This document shows, one piece after another, positions 43,106 through 54,133 of a DNA stretch of 64,000 nt. The stretch is from Streptococcus troglodytae (lineage in GTDB: Bacteria; Bacillota; Bacilli; Lactobacillales; Streptococcaceae), in NCBI RefSeq assembly GCF_002355215.1, contig NZ_AP014612.1, positions 1,116,001 through 1,180,000 on the forward strand. The letters run 5' to 3'. Below the pieces are notes generated by a model that was given only the letters and a program-made list of their open reading frames with translations, did no database searches and was not told the origin of the DNA. Both the position numbers and the translations under genes were made by a program. How positions within the stretch are numbered: the first letter of the stretch is position 1; every line of letters starts with the position of its first letter.

Positions 43106-44482
43106 TTACAATGTCTTATGCCGCCAATAATAATAAAGATAGCAAAGTAGGATAAAAGGTATACCGAAATAAAGACCCGCTCTTTGTGACGCATCCCAAG
43201 CAATACCAATGATCGAAATCAATAATAGCACAATCGTAATATATGGTAAAACTGGTGTAAAAGGCGTTTTGTAAGACAAGTCTTCTTCTGTATGACTTTT
43301 CAGCCATTCCTTACGAAAATTAATTTGTGCCATAGGAATGGACAACCAGACTACAACCACAGCAAAGCCAGCGATTGACACCAGAGCCAAATAAACGGTA
43401 TCTGCCGCATAGATACTTGAAAACAAGGCTAAAACAGCACCCGCCATCGATAGGAGCAAAGCTCGCATAGGAACACCATGTTCATTGATTTTAACAACCT
43501 TCTGGCTAATCATACCTTCGTTAGCCAAAGACCAAAGCATGCGGCTGGAAGCATAAAGCCCTGAATTACCAGCAGACAAAATAGCTGTCAAAATGACGAA
43601 ATTCATGATATCAGCAGCAAAAGGAATGCCCATCTTATCAAAAACATCAACAAAGGGAGCACTGGATACACCTGCTTCTTTCATTGGTAAAAGCGATGCT
43701 AAGACAACAATTGTCAATACAAAGAAAATCACTAAACGACCAATTGTTGTTTTAATTGCCTTGGGAACAGCCTCCTTAGGATTGTTCGTTTCACCCGCTG
43801 CAATCCCGATGAGCTCTGTTCCAGAAAAGGCATAATTAACAGCCAACATGACTGATATTAATGCTGGCAGTCCCTTTGGCAGAGCTCCATGAGCTGTCAA
43901 ATGACTAAAAAGAAATGCTTCGTGCTTACCATTAAAAGAAACCAGACCAAACATAGCTCCAAAGCCAAGAATAATGAAAACAAGAATAGCTAAAACCTTT
44001 ATACTCGAAAAGAAGGATTCTGCTTCAGCAAAAGAACGAACACTGAGAGCATTGAGACCAAAAATAAGCAAGGCAAAAAGTGCCGCAAAGACCCAAGTGG
44101 GAACATAAGGAATCCACCGTCCCATCAGCATACCTGCACCAAGAAACTCTGTCCCTAAAGCAACCGTCCAACAAATCCAATAAAGCCAAGCAATGGTAAA
44201 ACCAGTTCCGGGACTGATAAACTTGGTAGCATAGGTATGAAAAGAACCTGTAACAGGCATAGCTACTGCTAATTCACCCAAAGAAAGCATCACAAGGTAA
44301 ACGACAATAGCACCAACTAAATAAGAAATCACCGCTCCCAAGGGACCAGCTTGAGCAATTGTATAGCCTGAACTTAAGAAAAGCCCTGTTCCAATCACAC
44401 CGCCTAAGGACAGCATAAAGAGATGACGGCTGGTCATTTTTCGCTTAAACTGACCTTCATTTTCAAAATTATGGTTTTCCAT
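43106..44482 (-). CDS. mmuP: amino acid permease, probably S-methylmethionine
   Basis: A 458-aa APC-family permease with about twelve hydrophobic segments and the N-terminal signature [22 protein letters not shown] near residue 26. It is upstream of mmuM in one operon, which supports S-methylmethionine as substrate over a general amino acid. A TATGAT -10 box lies at 44509-44514. Confidence 0.88.
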   Translation of the reverse strand: MENHNFENEGQFKRKMTSRHLFMLSLGGVIGTGLFLSSGYTIAQAGPLGAVISYLVGAIVVYLVMLSLGELAVAMPVTGSFHTYATKFISPGTGFTIAWLYWICWTVALGTEFLGAGMLMGRWIPYVPTWVFAALFALLIFGLNALSVRSFAEAESFFSSIKVLAILVFIILGFGAMFGLVSFNGKHEAFLFSHLTAHGALPKGLPALISVMLAVNYAFSGTELIGIAAGETNNPKEAVPKAIKTTIGRLVIFFVLTIVVLASLLPMKEAGVSSAPFVDVFDKMGIPFAADIMNFVILTAILSAGNSGLYASSRMLWSLANEGMISQKVVKINEHGVPMRALLLSMAGAVLALFSSIYAADTVYLALVSIAGFAVVVVWLSIPMAQINFRKEWLKSHTEEDLSYKTPFTPVLPYITIVLLLISIIGIAWDASQRAGLYFGIPFILLCYLYYYWRHKTL

Positions 44483-44508
44483 AAGTCCTCCTAAAGCTTA
44501 ATAGCTTT

Positions 44509-44546
44509 ATCATAACACAATTCACTCATCTTAGATAATAGCTATT
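44509..44546 (-). promoter_or_regulatory. mmuP promoter with adjacent palindrome
   Basis: Minus strand TATGAT (44509-44514) with a weak -35 region. The perfect palindrome AATAGCTATT (44537-44546) abuts that -35 position. A methionine-pathway regulator site is possible but not established. Confidence 0.35.
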
Positions 44547-44745
44547 TTCTATCAAGCCGTTAGTTAGAGACTATAACAAGATTTTTCATTGAATACACCT
44601 AATTACATGGAAATATTAAATTCAGAGGGATGTATTAATTTATCAAAAAAGCCGTAGTCTTACACACATCAAAACGTTTCTATTGCTTCATTTTTCTCCA
44701 CTCTAGACAAAGCATCCACAGACTTATTTTATCTAAAAAAGCAAA

Positions 44746-44782
44746 AAGGTATGATTCACTATGTCTATAGGAATCACACCCT
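44746..44782 (-). terminator. intrinsic terminator after engB
   Basis: Minus-strand stem GGTGTGATTC with GAATCATACC followed by a T run, about 40 bases after the engB stop. It closes the clpX-engB unit. The rest of 44483-44745 shows no gene. Confidence 0.8.
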
Positions 44783-44822
44783 TCATCTAATCTACTCTTT
44801 AACTATTTTCACCTCGGGAAAT

Positions 44823-45419
44823 TTAAAGAGACTCTAAAATGGCATCCCAAGATGTATCCAAACCTGTCCGATCAACTGATGAAAAGATGATAAAAGCATC
44901 ATTGGAATCAAAATCAAGTTTCTTTTTTATAGCAAATTCCTGTTTATTCCATTTGCCGCGAGGAACCTTGTCAGCCTTTGTCGCAACTAAAATAACAGGA
45001 ATTTCATAGTATTTTAAAAAATCATACATCTGTACATCATCTGAACTGGGATCATGACGAAAATCAACCAGACTCACGACTGCTCGTAAATTGTCACGAC
45101 TAGTTAAATACTCTTCAATCATTTTGCCCCACTTGGCGCGCTCCTTTTTTGAAACCTTGGCATATCCATAACCGGGCACATCCACAAAGCGAAGCTTATC
45201 GTCGATATTATAAAAATTCAACAATTGTGTCTTTCCGGGCTTACTAGACGTACGAGCCAGATTTTTTCGGCCTAACAGCGTATTGATAAAAGTGGATTTA
45301 CCAACATTAGAGCGGCCAGCTAGGGCAATTTCAGGTAAGTCATCTTGAGGGTAATGCGATTTATTGACCGCACTAAGAAGAATAGAGGCATTGTGGGTAT
45401 TTAAAAATTCACTCATCAC
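44823..45419 (-). CDS. engB: ribosome biogenesis GTP-binding protein EngB/YsxC
   Basis: A 198-aa GTPase needed for large-subunit assembly. GTP motifs are G1 GRSNVGKST near residue 32, G3 DVPGYG near residue 80 and G4 ATKADK near residue 147. It follows clpX by six bases, the common Firmicute pairing. Confidence 0.96.
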   Translation of the reverse strand: MMSEFLNTHNASILLSAVNKSHYPQDDLPEIALAGRSNVGKSTFINTLLGRKNLARTSSKPGKTQLLNFYNIDDKLRFVDVPGYGYAKVSKKERAKWGKMIEEYLTSRDNLRAVVSLVDFRHDPSSDDVQMYDFLKYYEIPVILVATKADKVPRGKWNKQEFAIKKKLDFDSNDAFIIFSSVDRTGLDTSWDAILESL

Positions 45420-45425
45420 ATCTCC

Positions 45426-46657
45426 TTAGGAAGCTGTCTCAAGAATAGGTTTGTCTGTTCCTTCCACCGCTTTCTTAGTAATGCGAACGCAAGTGACATC
45501 CTCTTGACTCGGAATTTCAAACATCAGATCCAGCATTGTTTCTTCAATAATAGAGCGAAGACCGCGTGCTCCCGTCTTACGTTCAATCGCTTTTTGAGCA
45601 ATCGCTTGAAGTGCTTCTTGATCAAATTCAAGCTCAACACCATCGTATGATAGAAGTGTCTTATACTGCTTGACCAAAGCATTTTTAGGTTCTGTCAAAA
45701 TCTTAACCAAATCATCAACCGTTAATTGCTCAAGAGCAGCTAAAACTGGCAAACGGCCAATAAACTCTGGAATAAGACCAAATTTTTGAATGTCTTCTGA
45801 AATAATTTCTTGCATATAAGACGATTTATCATCAACCTTCTTATTATTTTGACCGAAACCAATAATTTTCTCACCTAAACGCTGTTTAACGATATCTTCA
45901 ATACCATCAAAAGCACCGCCGACAATGAAGAGAATGTTTTTCGTATCAATCTGGATCATTTCCTGTTGCGGATGTTTCCGACCACCTTGTGGTGGCACAC
46001 TAGCTACTGTTCCTTCAATAATCTTAAGCAGAGCTTGCTGGACACCTTCACCGGAAACATCACGTGTGATGGAAACATTTTCTCCCTTTTTAGCAATCTT
46101 ATCAATTTCATCAACATAAATAATGCCACGCTCCGCACGTTCAACATTATAATCAGCTGCCTGAATCAATTTAAGCAAGATGTTTTCAACATCTTCACCT
46201 ACATAACCTGCTTCAGTCAAGGCTGTTGCATCAGCAATAGCAAAGGGCACATTGAGACTCTTAGCCAAAGTCTGCGCTAAGAAAGTTTTCCCAGAACCTG
46301 TTGGTCCAATCATAAGAATATTTGATTTTTGCAAGTCAACATCTTGATCGTCTTGGCTCTCAGTAAAACTGATACGCTTATAATGATTATAGACAGCAAC
46401 TGCTAAAGCACGTTTGGCACGGTCCTGACCGACAACATAACTGTCTAGTATTGCCAACAGCTCTTTTGGTTTTGGAACTTCTGAAAGATCAGCCAATATC
46501 TCTTCTGCTAGTTCTTCACGGATAATTTCTTGTGATAATTCGACACATTCATTGCAAATAAAAACGCCATTACCTGCAATAATTTTTTAACTTCATCTTG
46601 ATTTTTGCCACAGAATGAGCAATGCACTGTGACATCATTGGTTCTATTTCCAGCCAT
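45426..46657 (-). CDS. clpX: ATP-dependent Clp protease ATP-binding subunit ClpX, one frameshift
   Basis: A 410-aa unfoldase that feeds substrates to ClpP. The zinc-binding start ([11 protein letters not shown], then ICNECVE) is encoded up to the ATG at 46657, and Walker A GPTGSGKT lies near residue 120. The ClpP-binding IGF loop (IIGFGQNNK) is present near residue 275. The frame breaks at T run 46583-46588; one more base restores KKIIAGNGV. Because a complete ClpX sequence is present on both sides, sequencing error is the best explanation. It lies between the 56-aa gene and engB. Confidence 0.94.
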
Positions 46658-46681
46658 TTTTTCCTCTAACTTCTAATTTTC

Positions 46682-46852
46682 TTAAAACAGGGTTCCATAA
46701 AAAGCATGAATGGTATTTACAATATTAGTCAGAGCATTTAACAAGAAAAACACTCCTAAACCGTAACGATTTTTCTTAAATGCAGGAACAGCACATAAAA
46801 TACAAATCACAAATAAAAAAGCAGTAAATACACCAAAAATACTTCTTTGCAT
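46682..46852 (-). CDS. small membrane protein, 56 aa
   Basis: A short gene with two hydrophobic segments (about residues 5-23, GVFTAFLFVICILCAVPAF, and 32-50) separated by a basic KKNRYG turn. The function is unknown. It fits exactly between folA (18 bases upstream) and clpX (25 bases downstream) on the same strand, so it is probably translated within their operon. Confidence 0.65.
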   Translation of the reverse strand: MQRSIFGVFTAFLFVICILCAVPAFKKNRYGLGVFFLLNALTNIVNTIHAFYGTLF

Positions 46853-46869
46853 ATCTTAAGTCAATCTCC

Positions 46870-47382
46870 TCATTCCTTTTTCTCAAGTACAGTAACAGTA
46901 AAGTCATGACTGTTATTTTCATCTTTTTCAAAAAAAGCTTGAGAAATTTCCTGAAAACCGGAAAAATCTCTTAGAGGAAAATAAGTATCTCCTTCAAACT
47001 GTCCATGAACTGATGTTTTTATTATTTTATCATAATAACTTTCAAAAGCTTTATAAATAGATGCACCACCAACAATAAATAAACTTTTGTCTTGCTGCCT
47101 GTACCAAGAAAGAGCTTCTGAGACACTATGGACAATGCTTACACCTTCTGCTTTAAACTGTGGATCATGAGTTAAAATCAAGGTGTCACGTCCAGGTAAC
47201 ACACGGCGGTTCATGCCATCAAAAGTAACGCGTCCCATCAATAGAGCCTGCCCCATGGTCATTTCCTTAAAATGGTTTAACTCTTTGGGTAAATGCCAAG
47301 GAAGACTGCCTTTAACTCCAATTAAGTGCCTGTCATCTTCTGCCCAAATGGCAACAATTCTCTTTTCTCGCTTATTGTTCAT
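46870..47382 (-). CDS. folA: dihydrofolate reductase
   Basis: Reduces dihydrofolate with NADPH; it is the trimethoprim target. The 170-aa enzyme shows VAIWAEDDRHLIG, LPWHLPKELNHFK near residue 28, LMGRVTFDGM near residue 48 and FIVGGASIYKAF near residue 100. It is upstream of clpX and downstream of thyA and pnuC, separated from pnuC by a hairpin. Confidence 0.96.
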   Translation of the reverse strand: MNNKREKRIVAIWAEDDRHLIGVKGSLPWHLPKELNHFKEMTMGQALLMGRVTFDGMNRRVLPGRDTLILTHDPQFKAEGVSIVHSVSEALSWYRQQDKSLFIVGGASIYKAFESYYDKIIKTSVHGQFEGDTYFPLRDFSGFQEISQAFFEKDENNSHDFTVTVLEKKE

Positions 47383-47407
47383 ACTTTTTATTTTATCAAA
47401 TTTCTAA

Positions 47408-47443
47408 AAAAATGCATTGAAAAAACTCAAATGCATTTTTGTC
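47408..47443 (-). terminator. intrinsic terminator between pnuC and folA
   Basis: Minus-strand stem AAATGCATT with AATGCATTT and a following T run. It separates pnuC from folA expression, at least partly. Confidence 0.7.
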
Positions 47444-47464
47444 TATTGTATTTAAACTCTTTAT

Positions 47465-48265
47465 TTAAGCTAACTGTTCTTGAGTTATTTTAAGATCACG
47501 TTCCCATTTTACCCAACCAACAATACTATTAATCATATAAATAATATACATGAGCATAACATGCGGTTCTGCACCCCACCAAAGAAAAATGCTGAGAACA
47601 TTGGTCGCAATCCAAAAGAGCCATTGTTCACTGTACATGCCTGTTTGCAGAAACTGACCGCTCCAATTGGTACCATCTGTTGAACTATCCCAAAAAGGGC
47701 GATGCGAACCGATTGATTGATAAATAAAGCCAAAAACCAACCAGACAATAATTGTAATTCCAAGTGATTTCAACCAGCCTAGGGGTGTCAGTTTTCGTGA
47801 TTTAACATCCTTTACTTCAACTTTCTTTTCCTGTCCTTCACGATGTCCAATCAGCCAATAATAAGCACCAACAAATTGCATGATAGTGAAAAACAAGGTT
47901 GTTAAAACTTCACCATAATACATATTTTCAAAACTGAGATAAAGATAGAGCATTTCATGAATAAAACCGATGAAATAATTACTGATACGCCCCTCAGCAA
48001 CAAAGATAACACACAGAATTCCTGTAAGTGCTGCCGCAAAACCAGCAATATGTCTTGTTCCAGCGATAAATTCTAAAACCAGTGTTGGAAAACTAAGAGC
48101 TAAAAGGTATAGCCACTGCGACAGACTCCTATTTTTAACCAAATCCTCCCATAGCGCTTGTAATATCCCCCAAAAGCCTAACTTTTTCCCTTCTTGCCAC
48201 AACCATTTAAAATTATCCCAGATATTACTTGCTTTTCTAGACACCGTTTTGAGCCACCTTGTCAT
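47465..48265 (-). CDS. pnuC: nicotinamide riboside/mononucleotide transporter PnuC
   Basis: A 266-aa membrane protein with about seven hydrophobic segments. The motif GRISNYFIGFIHEMLYLYLSFENMYYGE near residues 92-119 and the C-terminal WIATNVLSIFLWW match PnuC, which brings in NAD precursors (vitamin B3 forms). It begins about 57 bases after thyA on the same strand. The exact vitamer is not determined by sequence here. Confidence 0.88.
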   Translation of the reverse strand: MTRWLKTVSRKASNIWDNFKWLWQEGKKLGFWGILQALWEDLVKNRSLSQWLYLLALSFPTLVLEFIAGTRHIAGFAAALTGILCVIFVAEGRISNYFIGFIHEMLYLYLSFENMYYGEVLTTLFFTIMQFVGAYYWLIGHREGQEKKVEVKDVKSRKLTPLGWLKSLGITIIVWLVFGFIYQSIGSHRPFWDSSTDGTNWSGQFLQTGMYSEQWLFWIATNVLSIFLWWGAEPHVMLMYIIYMINSIVGWVKWERDLKITQEQLA

Positions 48266-48322
48266 TAATGTTTAAAATCATTATACAACGTTTTTTACAT
48301 GTGTCAAGACATATATTTATTC

Positions 48323-49162
48323 TTAAATAGCTAAATCAAATTTTAATTGTGGTTTAACCGGTTTATAATCCAATAATTCAAAATCTTCAGGTTTAATATC
48401 AAAGAAATTAGTTTTATCTGGGACATTCAATACCAAATGCGGTTGACAAACTATTGGCTCTCTCCGCAATAATTCCTCTGCTTGTTCAAATTGATTATCA
48501 TAAATGTGGAGATTATTGACAAAATAGAAGAACTTACCAACCTTCCAACCAAAGTGTTTGGCGATCATCATCTGCAAAGCGACATATTGCATGGCGTTGA
48601 TATGGTGAGCAACCAGCATATCGTTAGAGCGCTGTGTTAAGGTAGCATCTAAATAAATTTCGCCATTTACACGACGAACATCGAACATGGTTTGAAAAGC
48701 ACAAGGTAGGAGACCTTCTGTTTTTTCAAAGGCTTCATAATCCCAAAGAGAGATGACATTGCGTCGATTCCAAGGATTTTCTTCCAATTGTTTGAGAATT
48801 TTATTCATAATATCATGTTTCTTAACAATAGCACCATAACGTTCTCCGATGGTTCCTGTCTGTTTGACTTCCCAATCATTCCAATACTTAACACCGTACT
48901 TATCGTTTAAGATGGCTAATTCGTTGGTCTGATCCTGATAGATCCAGAATACTTCCTTGATAGCTGACTTGATAGCAATCGGACGAAGGGTTGTGATAGG
49001 AAATTCTCCTTTTGCAAGGTCATATTCTGCAAAAGCGCCTGTAATGTATTTAGAATTGGCTGTCTTGCCATTTTTATATTTAGGACGGGCCTGTTCGCTC
49101 CAGACACCATCGGTTAAGATTTTTTTTATATTTTTTTTGAAAATAAAATCTGCCTTAGACAT
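48323..49162 (-). CDS. thyA: thymidylate synthase
   Basis: Methylates dUMP to dTMP with methylene-tetrahydrofolate. The 279-aa enzyme contains the catalytic cysteine in [13 protein letters not shown] near residue 153 and the folate-binding [14 protein letters not shown] near residue 222. It produces the dihydrofolate that the nearby folA product recycles. It is divergent from mvaS. Confidence 0.96.
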   Translation of the reverse strand: MSKADFIFKKNIKKILTDGVWSEQARPKYKNGKTANSKYITGAFAEYDLAKGEFPITTLRPIAIKSAIKEVFWIYQDQTNELAILNDKYGVKYWNDWEVKQTGTIGERYGAIVKKHDIMNKILKQLEENPWNRRNVISLWDYEAFEKTEGLLPCAFQTMFDVRRVNGEIYLDATLTQRSNDMLVAHHINAMQYVALQMMIAKHFGWKVGKFFYFVNNLHIYDNQFEQAEELLRREPIVCQPHLVLNVPDKTNFFDIKPEDFELLDYKPVKPQLKFDLAI

Positions 49163-49368
49163 TGCTTCTCCTTCTATGATTCTAAGAAAATGATTTAAAC
49201 TTCTTTTAGATATTATAGCAGAAAAAATAGGTTTCGTCTGATCTGACAGATTCTCTCAAAAGCTGAATCTTTAAAAGTTTATTCATTACCTTTAGTTTAA
49301 ATTGTGATAAAATAACTATGACATTTTACAAAAAAGAAACCAGATAAAAAGAAAAGAAGGATTGACTT

Positions 49369-50544
49369 ATGAGAATTGGGATTGATAAAATTGGTTTTAC
49401 AAGCAGCCAATATGTCCTGAATATGAAAGATTTAGCTGAAGCCCGTGGCGAAGATCCCCAAAAATTCAGCAAAGGACTTTTGCTGGATGCTCTTAGCATC
49501 GCTCCCATTACCGACGACATTGTCACCCTAGCAGCCGGATCAGCCAATGAAATTCTGACTGCAGAGGATAAAGAAAAAATTGATATGGTCATTTTGGCTA
49601 CCGAATCCAGCGTTGATCAAAGTAAGGCTGGAGCTGTTTATGTGCATTCCTTGTTAGGTATTCAGCCTTTTGCACGCAGCTTTGAGATGAAAGAGGCATG
49701 CTACAGTGCTACTGCAGCTCTCAACTATGCTAAACTGCATGTAGAAAAACATCCTGACACGCGTGTGCTTGTTCTTGCTAGCGATATTGCCAAATACGGG
49801 ATTGGAACTCCCGGAGAATCCACTCAAGGAGCCGGCAGCATTGCCATGCTGGTCAAAAAAGATCCCCGTATTCTTATTCTTCATGATGAGACCTTAGCTC
49901 AGACACGTGATATTATGGATTTTTGGCGGCCAAATTATGCGACAACCCCTTATGTTAATGGCATGTATTCTACCAAACAATATTTGGACATGCTAAAAAC
50001 GACTTGGGCAGAATACCAAAAACGTTTTGATACTTCTATAGCTGATTTTGCGGCTTTTTGCTTCCACCTTCCTTTTCCTAAACTAGCCCTTAAAGGCTTC
50101 AATAAAATCATGGATAAGCATCTACCATCTGATTTGCAGGAAAAACTTAAGGTGAATTTTGAAGCTTCCATTCTTTATAGTAAGCAAATCGGAAATATCT
50201 ATACAGGTTCACTCTTTTTGGGACTCCTTTCTCTTTTGGAAAATAGTCAAAATCTTGTGGCTGGTGATAAGATTGCTCTTTTTAGCTATGGTAGCGGGGC
50301 TGTTGCTGAAATTTTTACAGGAGTACTGGCTGAAGGTTTCAAAGAACAGCTACAGACTAATCGTCTTGACAAACTCAAAAGACGGATTCCCCTATCTGTT
50401 GAGGATTATGAGAAAATCTTTTTTGAAAAGGCTCAACTTGATGACAAAGGAAATGCTTCTTTTAAAGAATATCAGACAGGACCTTTTGCCTTAAAAAAGA
50501 TCCTTGAACATCAAAGAATCTATGGTAAAGTCAATGAATCCTAA
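49369..50544 (+). CDS. mvaS: hydroxymethylglutaryl-CoA synthase
   Basis: Condenses acetyl-CoA with acetoacetyl-CoA, the entry to the mevalonate route. The 391-aa enzyme has the general-base region LATESSVDQSKA near residue 77, the catalytic cysteine in KEACYSATAALNYA near residue 108 and GSGAVAEIFTG near residue 314. mvaA begins inside its last codons. Confidence 0.96.
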   Translation: MRIGIDKIGFTSSQYVLNMKDLAEARGEDPQKFSKGLLLDALSIAPITDDIVTLAAGSANEILTAEDKEKIDMVILATESSVDQSKAGAVYVHSLLGIQPFARSFEMKEACYSATAALNYAKLHVEKHPDTRVLVLASDIAKYGIGTPGESTQGAGSIAMLVKKDPRILILHDETLAQTRDIMDFWRPNYATTPYVNGMYSTKQYLDMLKTTWAEYQKRFDTSIADFAAFCFHLPFPKLALKGFNKIMDKHLPSDLQEKLKVNFEASILYSKQIGNIYTGSLFLGLLSLLENSQNLVAGDKIALFSYGSGAVAEIFTGVLAEGFKEQLQTNRLDKLKRRIPLSVEDYEKIFFEKAQLDDKGNASFKEYQTGPFALKKILEHQRIYGKVNES

Positions 50545-51805
50545 AAAAATGAACTGGTCAGGTTTTTCTAAAAAACATTGCAAGAACGCCTGAAACATTT
50601 AGAAAAAAATCAGCTGCTAAGCACAGAAGAGTTGAAAAAACTCTGTCAAAATCAACAATTACCTTTAGAGACTGCCAATCAAATGGTCGAAAATGTCTTA
50701 GGAACCTTTTCGCTGCCTTTCGCCCTAGCACCAGATTTCCTTATTGATGGGAAGGAATATCAGGTTCCTTTTGTAACTGAAGAGCCTTCTGTTGTTGCAG
50801 CAGCTAGTTTTGCAGCTAAAATTATCAAACGTTCTGGTGGTTTTTCTACTAAAATTCATAATCGTCAAATGCTTGGCCAAGTGGCTCTTTATGATGTGGC
50901 TGATTTTGATAAAGCACACAAAAATATCTTGGACAAGAAGGCCTTACTCCTATCTTTAGCCAATGCAGCACACCCTTCCATTGTTAAACGAGGGGGTGGT
51001 GCTTGTGATTTGTTTGTAGAAAGGAAAGATGACTTTTCTTATTGTTTACCTTCGTGTTGATACTCAGGAGGCTATGGGAGCAAATATGGTCAATACCATG
51101 ATGGAAGCCTTAGTTTCTCCTTTAGAAGAGCTATCTGATGGACAAAGTCTTATGGCTATTCTTTCTAACTACGCAACAGAAGCCCTAGTGACTAGTCAAT
51201 GTCAGGTTAATCTTCGTTTCCTCAGTCGTGATAAGGCAGAAGCCAAAAAAATAGCTCGAAAAATGGACTTAGCCAGTCAACTGGCTCAAGTTGATGTTTA
51301 TCGAGCCAGCACCCACAATAAGGGTATTTTTAACGGTATCGATGCTCTTGTACTAGCTACAGGTAACGATTGGCGTGCTATTGAGGCTGGTGGACATGCT
51401 TATGCTAGTAGAGGTGGACATTATCGTGGTCTGTCTACTTGGTCATATGATGACAAAAATGAGATATTAAAGGGCAAGATAACCCTACCTATACCCATTG
51501 CTACTAAGGGAGGATCTATTGGGTTAAATCCAACGGTTCAATGCGCCTATGATTTGCTTGGAAATCCGACTGCTAAAGAATTAGCTGCTATCATTGCTGC
51601 TGTAGGTCTGGCTCAAAATTTTGCTGCCCTTAAGGCCTTGACCAGCACAGGCATCCAAGCTGGACATATGAAACTTCAGGCAAAGTCCTTGGCCTTGCTT
51701 GCAGGCGCTAAGGAAAAAGAAGTATCAGCTCTTGTTTCTCAGCTTCTTAAAGCTAAGCATATAAATTTGGAAACTGCGCAAGCTCTTTTAAAAAATTTAA
51801 GATAA
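50534..51805 (+). CDS. mvaA: hydroxymethylglutaryl-CoA reductase (class II), two frameshifts
   Basis: Reduces HMG-CoA to mevalonate. The repaired protein is 423 aa. EEPSVVAAASFAAK near residue 80, DTQEAMGANMVNTMMEAL near residue 174 and the C-terminal AGHMKLQAKSLALLAGA, with the catalytic His, are clear. The frame breaks at A run 50570-50575 (one base short) and T run 51034-51037 (one base too many). Repair gives FSKKTLQERL and RKDDFLIVYLRVDTQEA. The ATG at 50534 overlaps mvaS. Confidence 0.93.
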
Positions 51806-51832
51806 ATTTAAAAACATTATATTATAATCCTT

Positions 51833-51866
51833 TAAAAAATATCATTGCAAAGATGATATTTTTTCT
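51833..51866 (+). terminator. intrinsic terminator after mvaA
   Basis: Plus-strand stem AAAAATATCAT with ATGATATTTTT and a T run, about 30 bases after mvaA. Confidence 0.75.
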
Positions 51867-51947
51867 ATTCCCCACTTTTTTCTTGACAATGATTTTCGAT
51901 AAAGATATAATCTAGTTATGAAGACTAGATGTTAAGGAGATAAGAAT

Positions 51948-52421
51948 TTGGAAAGCATACTTTATCCAAAATGGGATGATTTACCTGAACTTGATTTATA
52001 TTTAGACCAAGTCCTGCTCTATGTTAATCAGACCACAGACGCTGCTTCTTCTACTAAAGACAAAGGACTAACAGCTTCTATGATTAACAATTATGTTAAA
52101 CATGGTCATATTGAAAAGCCAATCAAGAAAAAATATAATCGAAAACAGGTCGCTCGTTTGATTGTTATTACTGCTCTCAAAAATGTTTTTTCCATACAAG
52201 AAATCAGTCAAACTTTGACAGCTTTAACAGCACATGAAGCTTCTCAAAAACTGTACAATGATTTTGTCACCTGTATGAACACCGATGAAAAACAGGACAT
52301 TGCCCCTGTAGTGGTATCGGCTTGCCAAACTCTAAAACTTTATCAGCAAACACATCAGCTTGTCTTAGAACTAGAAAGAAGTGATATCAATGAGTCCAAC
52401 ACAAACTCTGAAACTAAGTAA
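51948..52421 (+). CDS. DUF1836 family protein
   Basis: A 157-aa protein of the DUF1836 type. The central part (TASMINNYVKHGHIEKPIKKKYNRKQVARL near residues 44-73) resembles a MerR-like winged helix, so DNA binding is plausible. The start is TTG with an AAGGAG site eight bases earlier. It overlaps the hemolysin III gene, suggesting a two-gene operon. Function unknown. Confidence 0.75.
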   Translation: MESILYPKWDDLPELDLYLDQVLLYVNQTTDAASSTKDKGLTASMINNYVKHGHIEKPIKKKYNRKQVARLIVITALKNVFSIQEISQTLTALTAHEASQKLYNDFVTCMNTDEKQDIAPVVVSACQTLKLYQQTHQLVLELERSDINESNTNSETK

Positions 52422-53046
52422 ACAATTGAGTTTTGGCGAAGAGGTCGCTAACAGTGTGACACATGCTGTTGGTGCAGCTATTATGCTTGTCCTGCTGCCT
52501 ATTTCCGCCATTTACAGTTATCAACATTACGGAATAGCCGCTGCGATCGGAATGTCCATTTTTGTCATCAGTCTCTTTTTGATGTTTCTGTCATCAACTG
52601 TTTATCATGCTATGACTTACGATTCACCACAAAAATATGTTCTTCGTATTATTGACCATAGTATGATTTATATTGCTATTGCAGGAAGTTATACACCAGT
52701 TGCACTTTCACTAGTCGGAGGTTGGTTAGGCTACTTTATTATTGTTCTTCAGTGGGGAACTACTATTTTTGGTATTTTATATAAGATTTTTGCTAAGAAG
52801 ATTAATGATAAATTCAGCCTTTTTCTTTATTTATTGATGGGATGGCTGGTTATCTTTATTATTCCAGCTATTGTCAGCAAGACTGGTCTAGCTTTTTGGT
52901 TTTTAATGTTAGGTGGCGGCTTATCTTATACTGTTGGAGCCTTCTTCTACGCTAAAAAGAGGCCTTATTTTCACATGATTTGGCATCTCTTTATTTTACT
53001 GGCTTCTGCTTTGCAATATATCGCTATTGTCTACTATATGCTATAA
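52390..53046 (+). CDS. hemolysin III family membrane protein
   Basis: A 218-aa protein with seven hydrophobic segments and the family motifs GEEVANSVTHAVGA near residue 16, SSTVYHAM near residue 61 and DHSMIYIAIAGSYTP near residue 82. The C-terminal YFHMIWHLFIL carries a further conserved histidine. It belongs to the PAQR-like superfamily; the hemolysin name is historical and its role here is unclear. The ATG at 52390 overlaps the DUF1836 gene. Confidence 0.85.
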   Translation: MSPTQTLKLSKQLSFGEEVANSVTHAVGAAIMLVLLPISAIYSYQHYGIAAAIGMSIFVISLFLMFLSSTVYHAMTYDSPQKYVLRIIDHSMIYIAIAGSYTPVALSLVGGWLGYFIIVLQWGTTIFGILYKIFAKKINDKFSLFLYLLMGWLVIFIIPAIVSKTGLAFWFLMLGGGLSYTVGAFFYAKKRPYFHMIWHLFILLASALQYIAIVYYML

Positions 53047-53049
53047 AAT

Positions 53050-53079
53050 TAAAACTCCGCTTCAAAAACGGAGTTTTCT
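53050..53079 (+). terminator. intrinsic terminator after the hemolysin III gene
   Basis: Stem AAAACTCCG (53051-53059) with CGGAGTTTT (53069-53077), then T residues. Confidence 0.8.
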
Positions 53080-53128
53080 TATTATTTAATTTTGATAACC
53101 ACCTTAATGACACCTTTAAAACAAGCCA

Positions 53129-54133
<1,005 letters not shown>

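Noticed and set aside
45426-46657. clpX, mvaA, bglP, potD and others as true pseudogenes
   Set aside because: All breaks are one-base changes in A/T runs with perfect family sequence on both sides. So many recent losses of core genes in 64 kb are much less likely than sequencing error.
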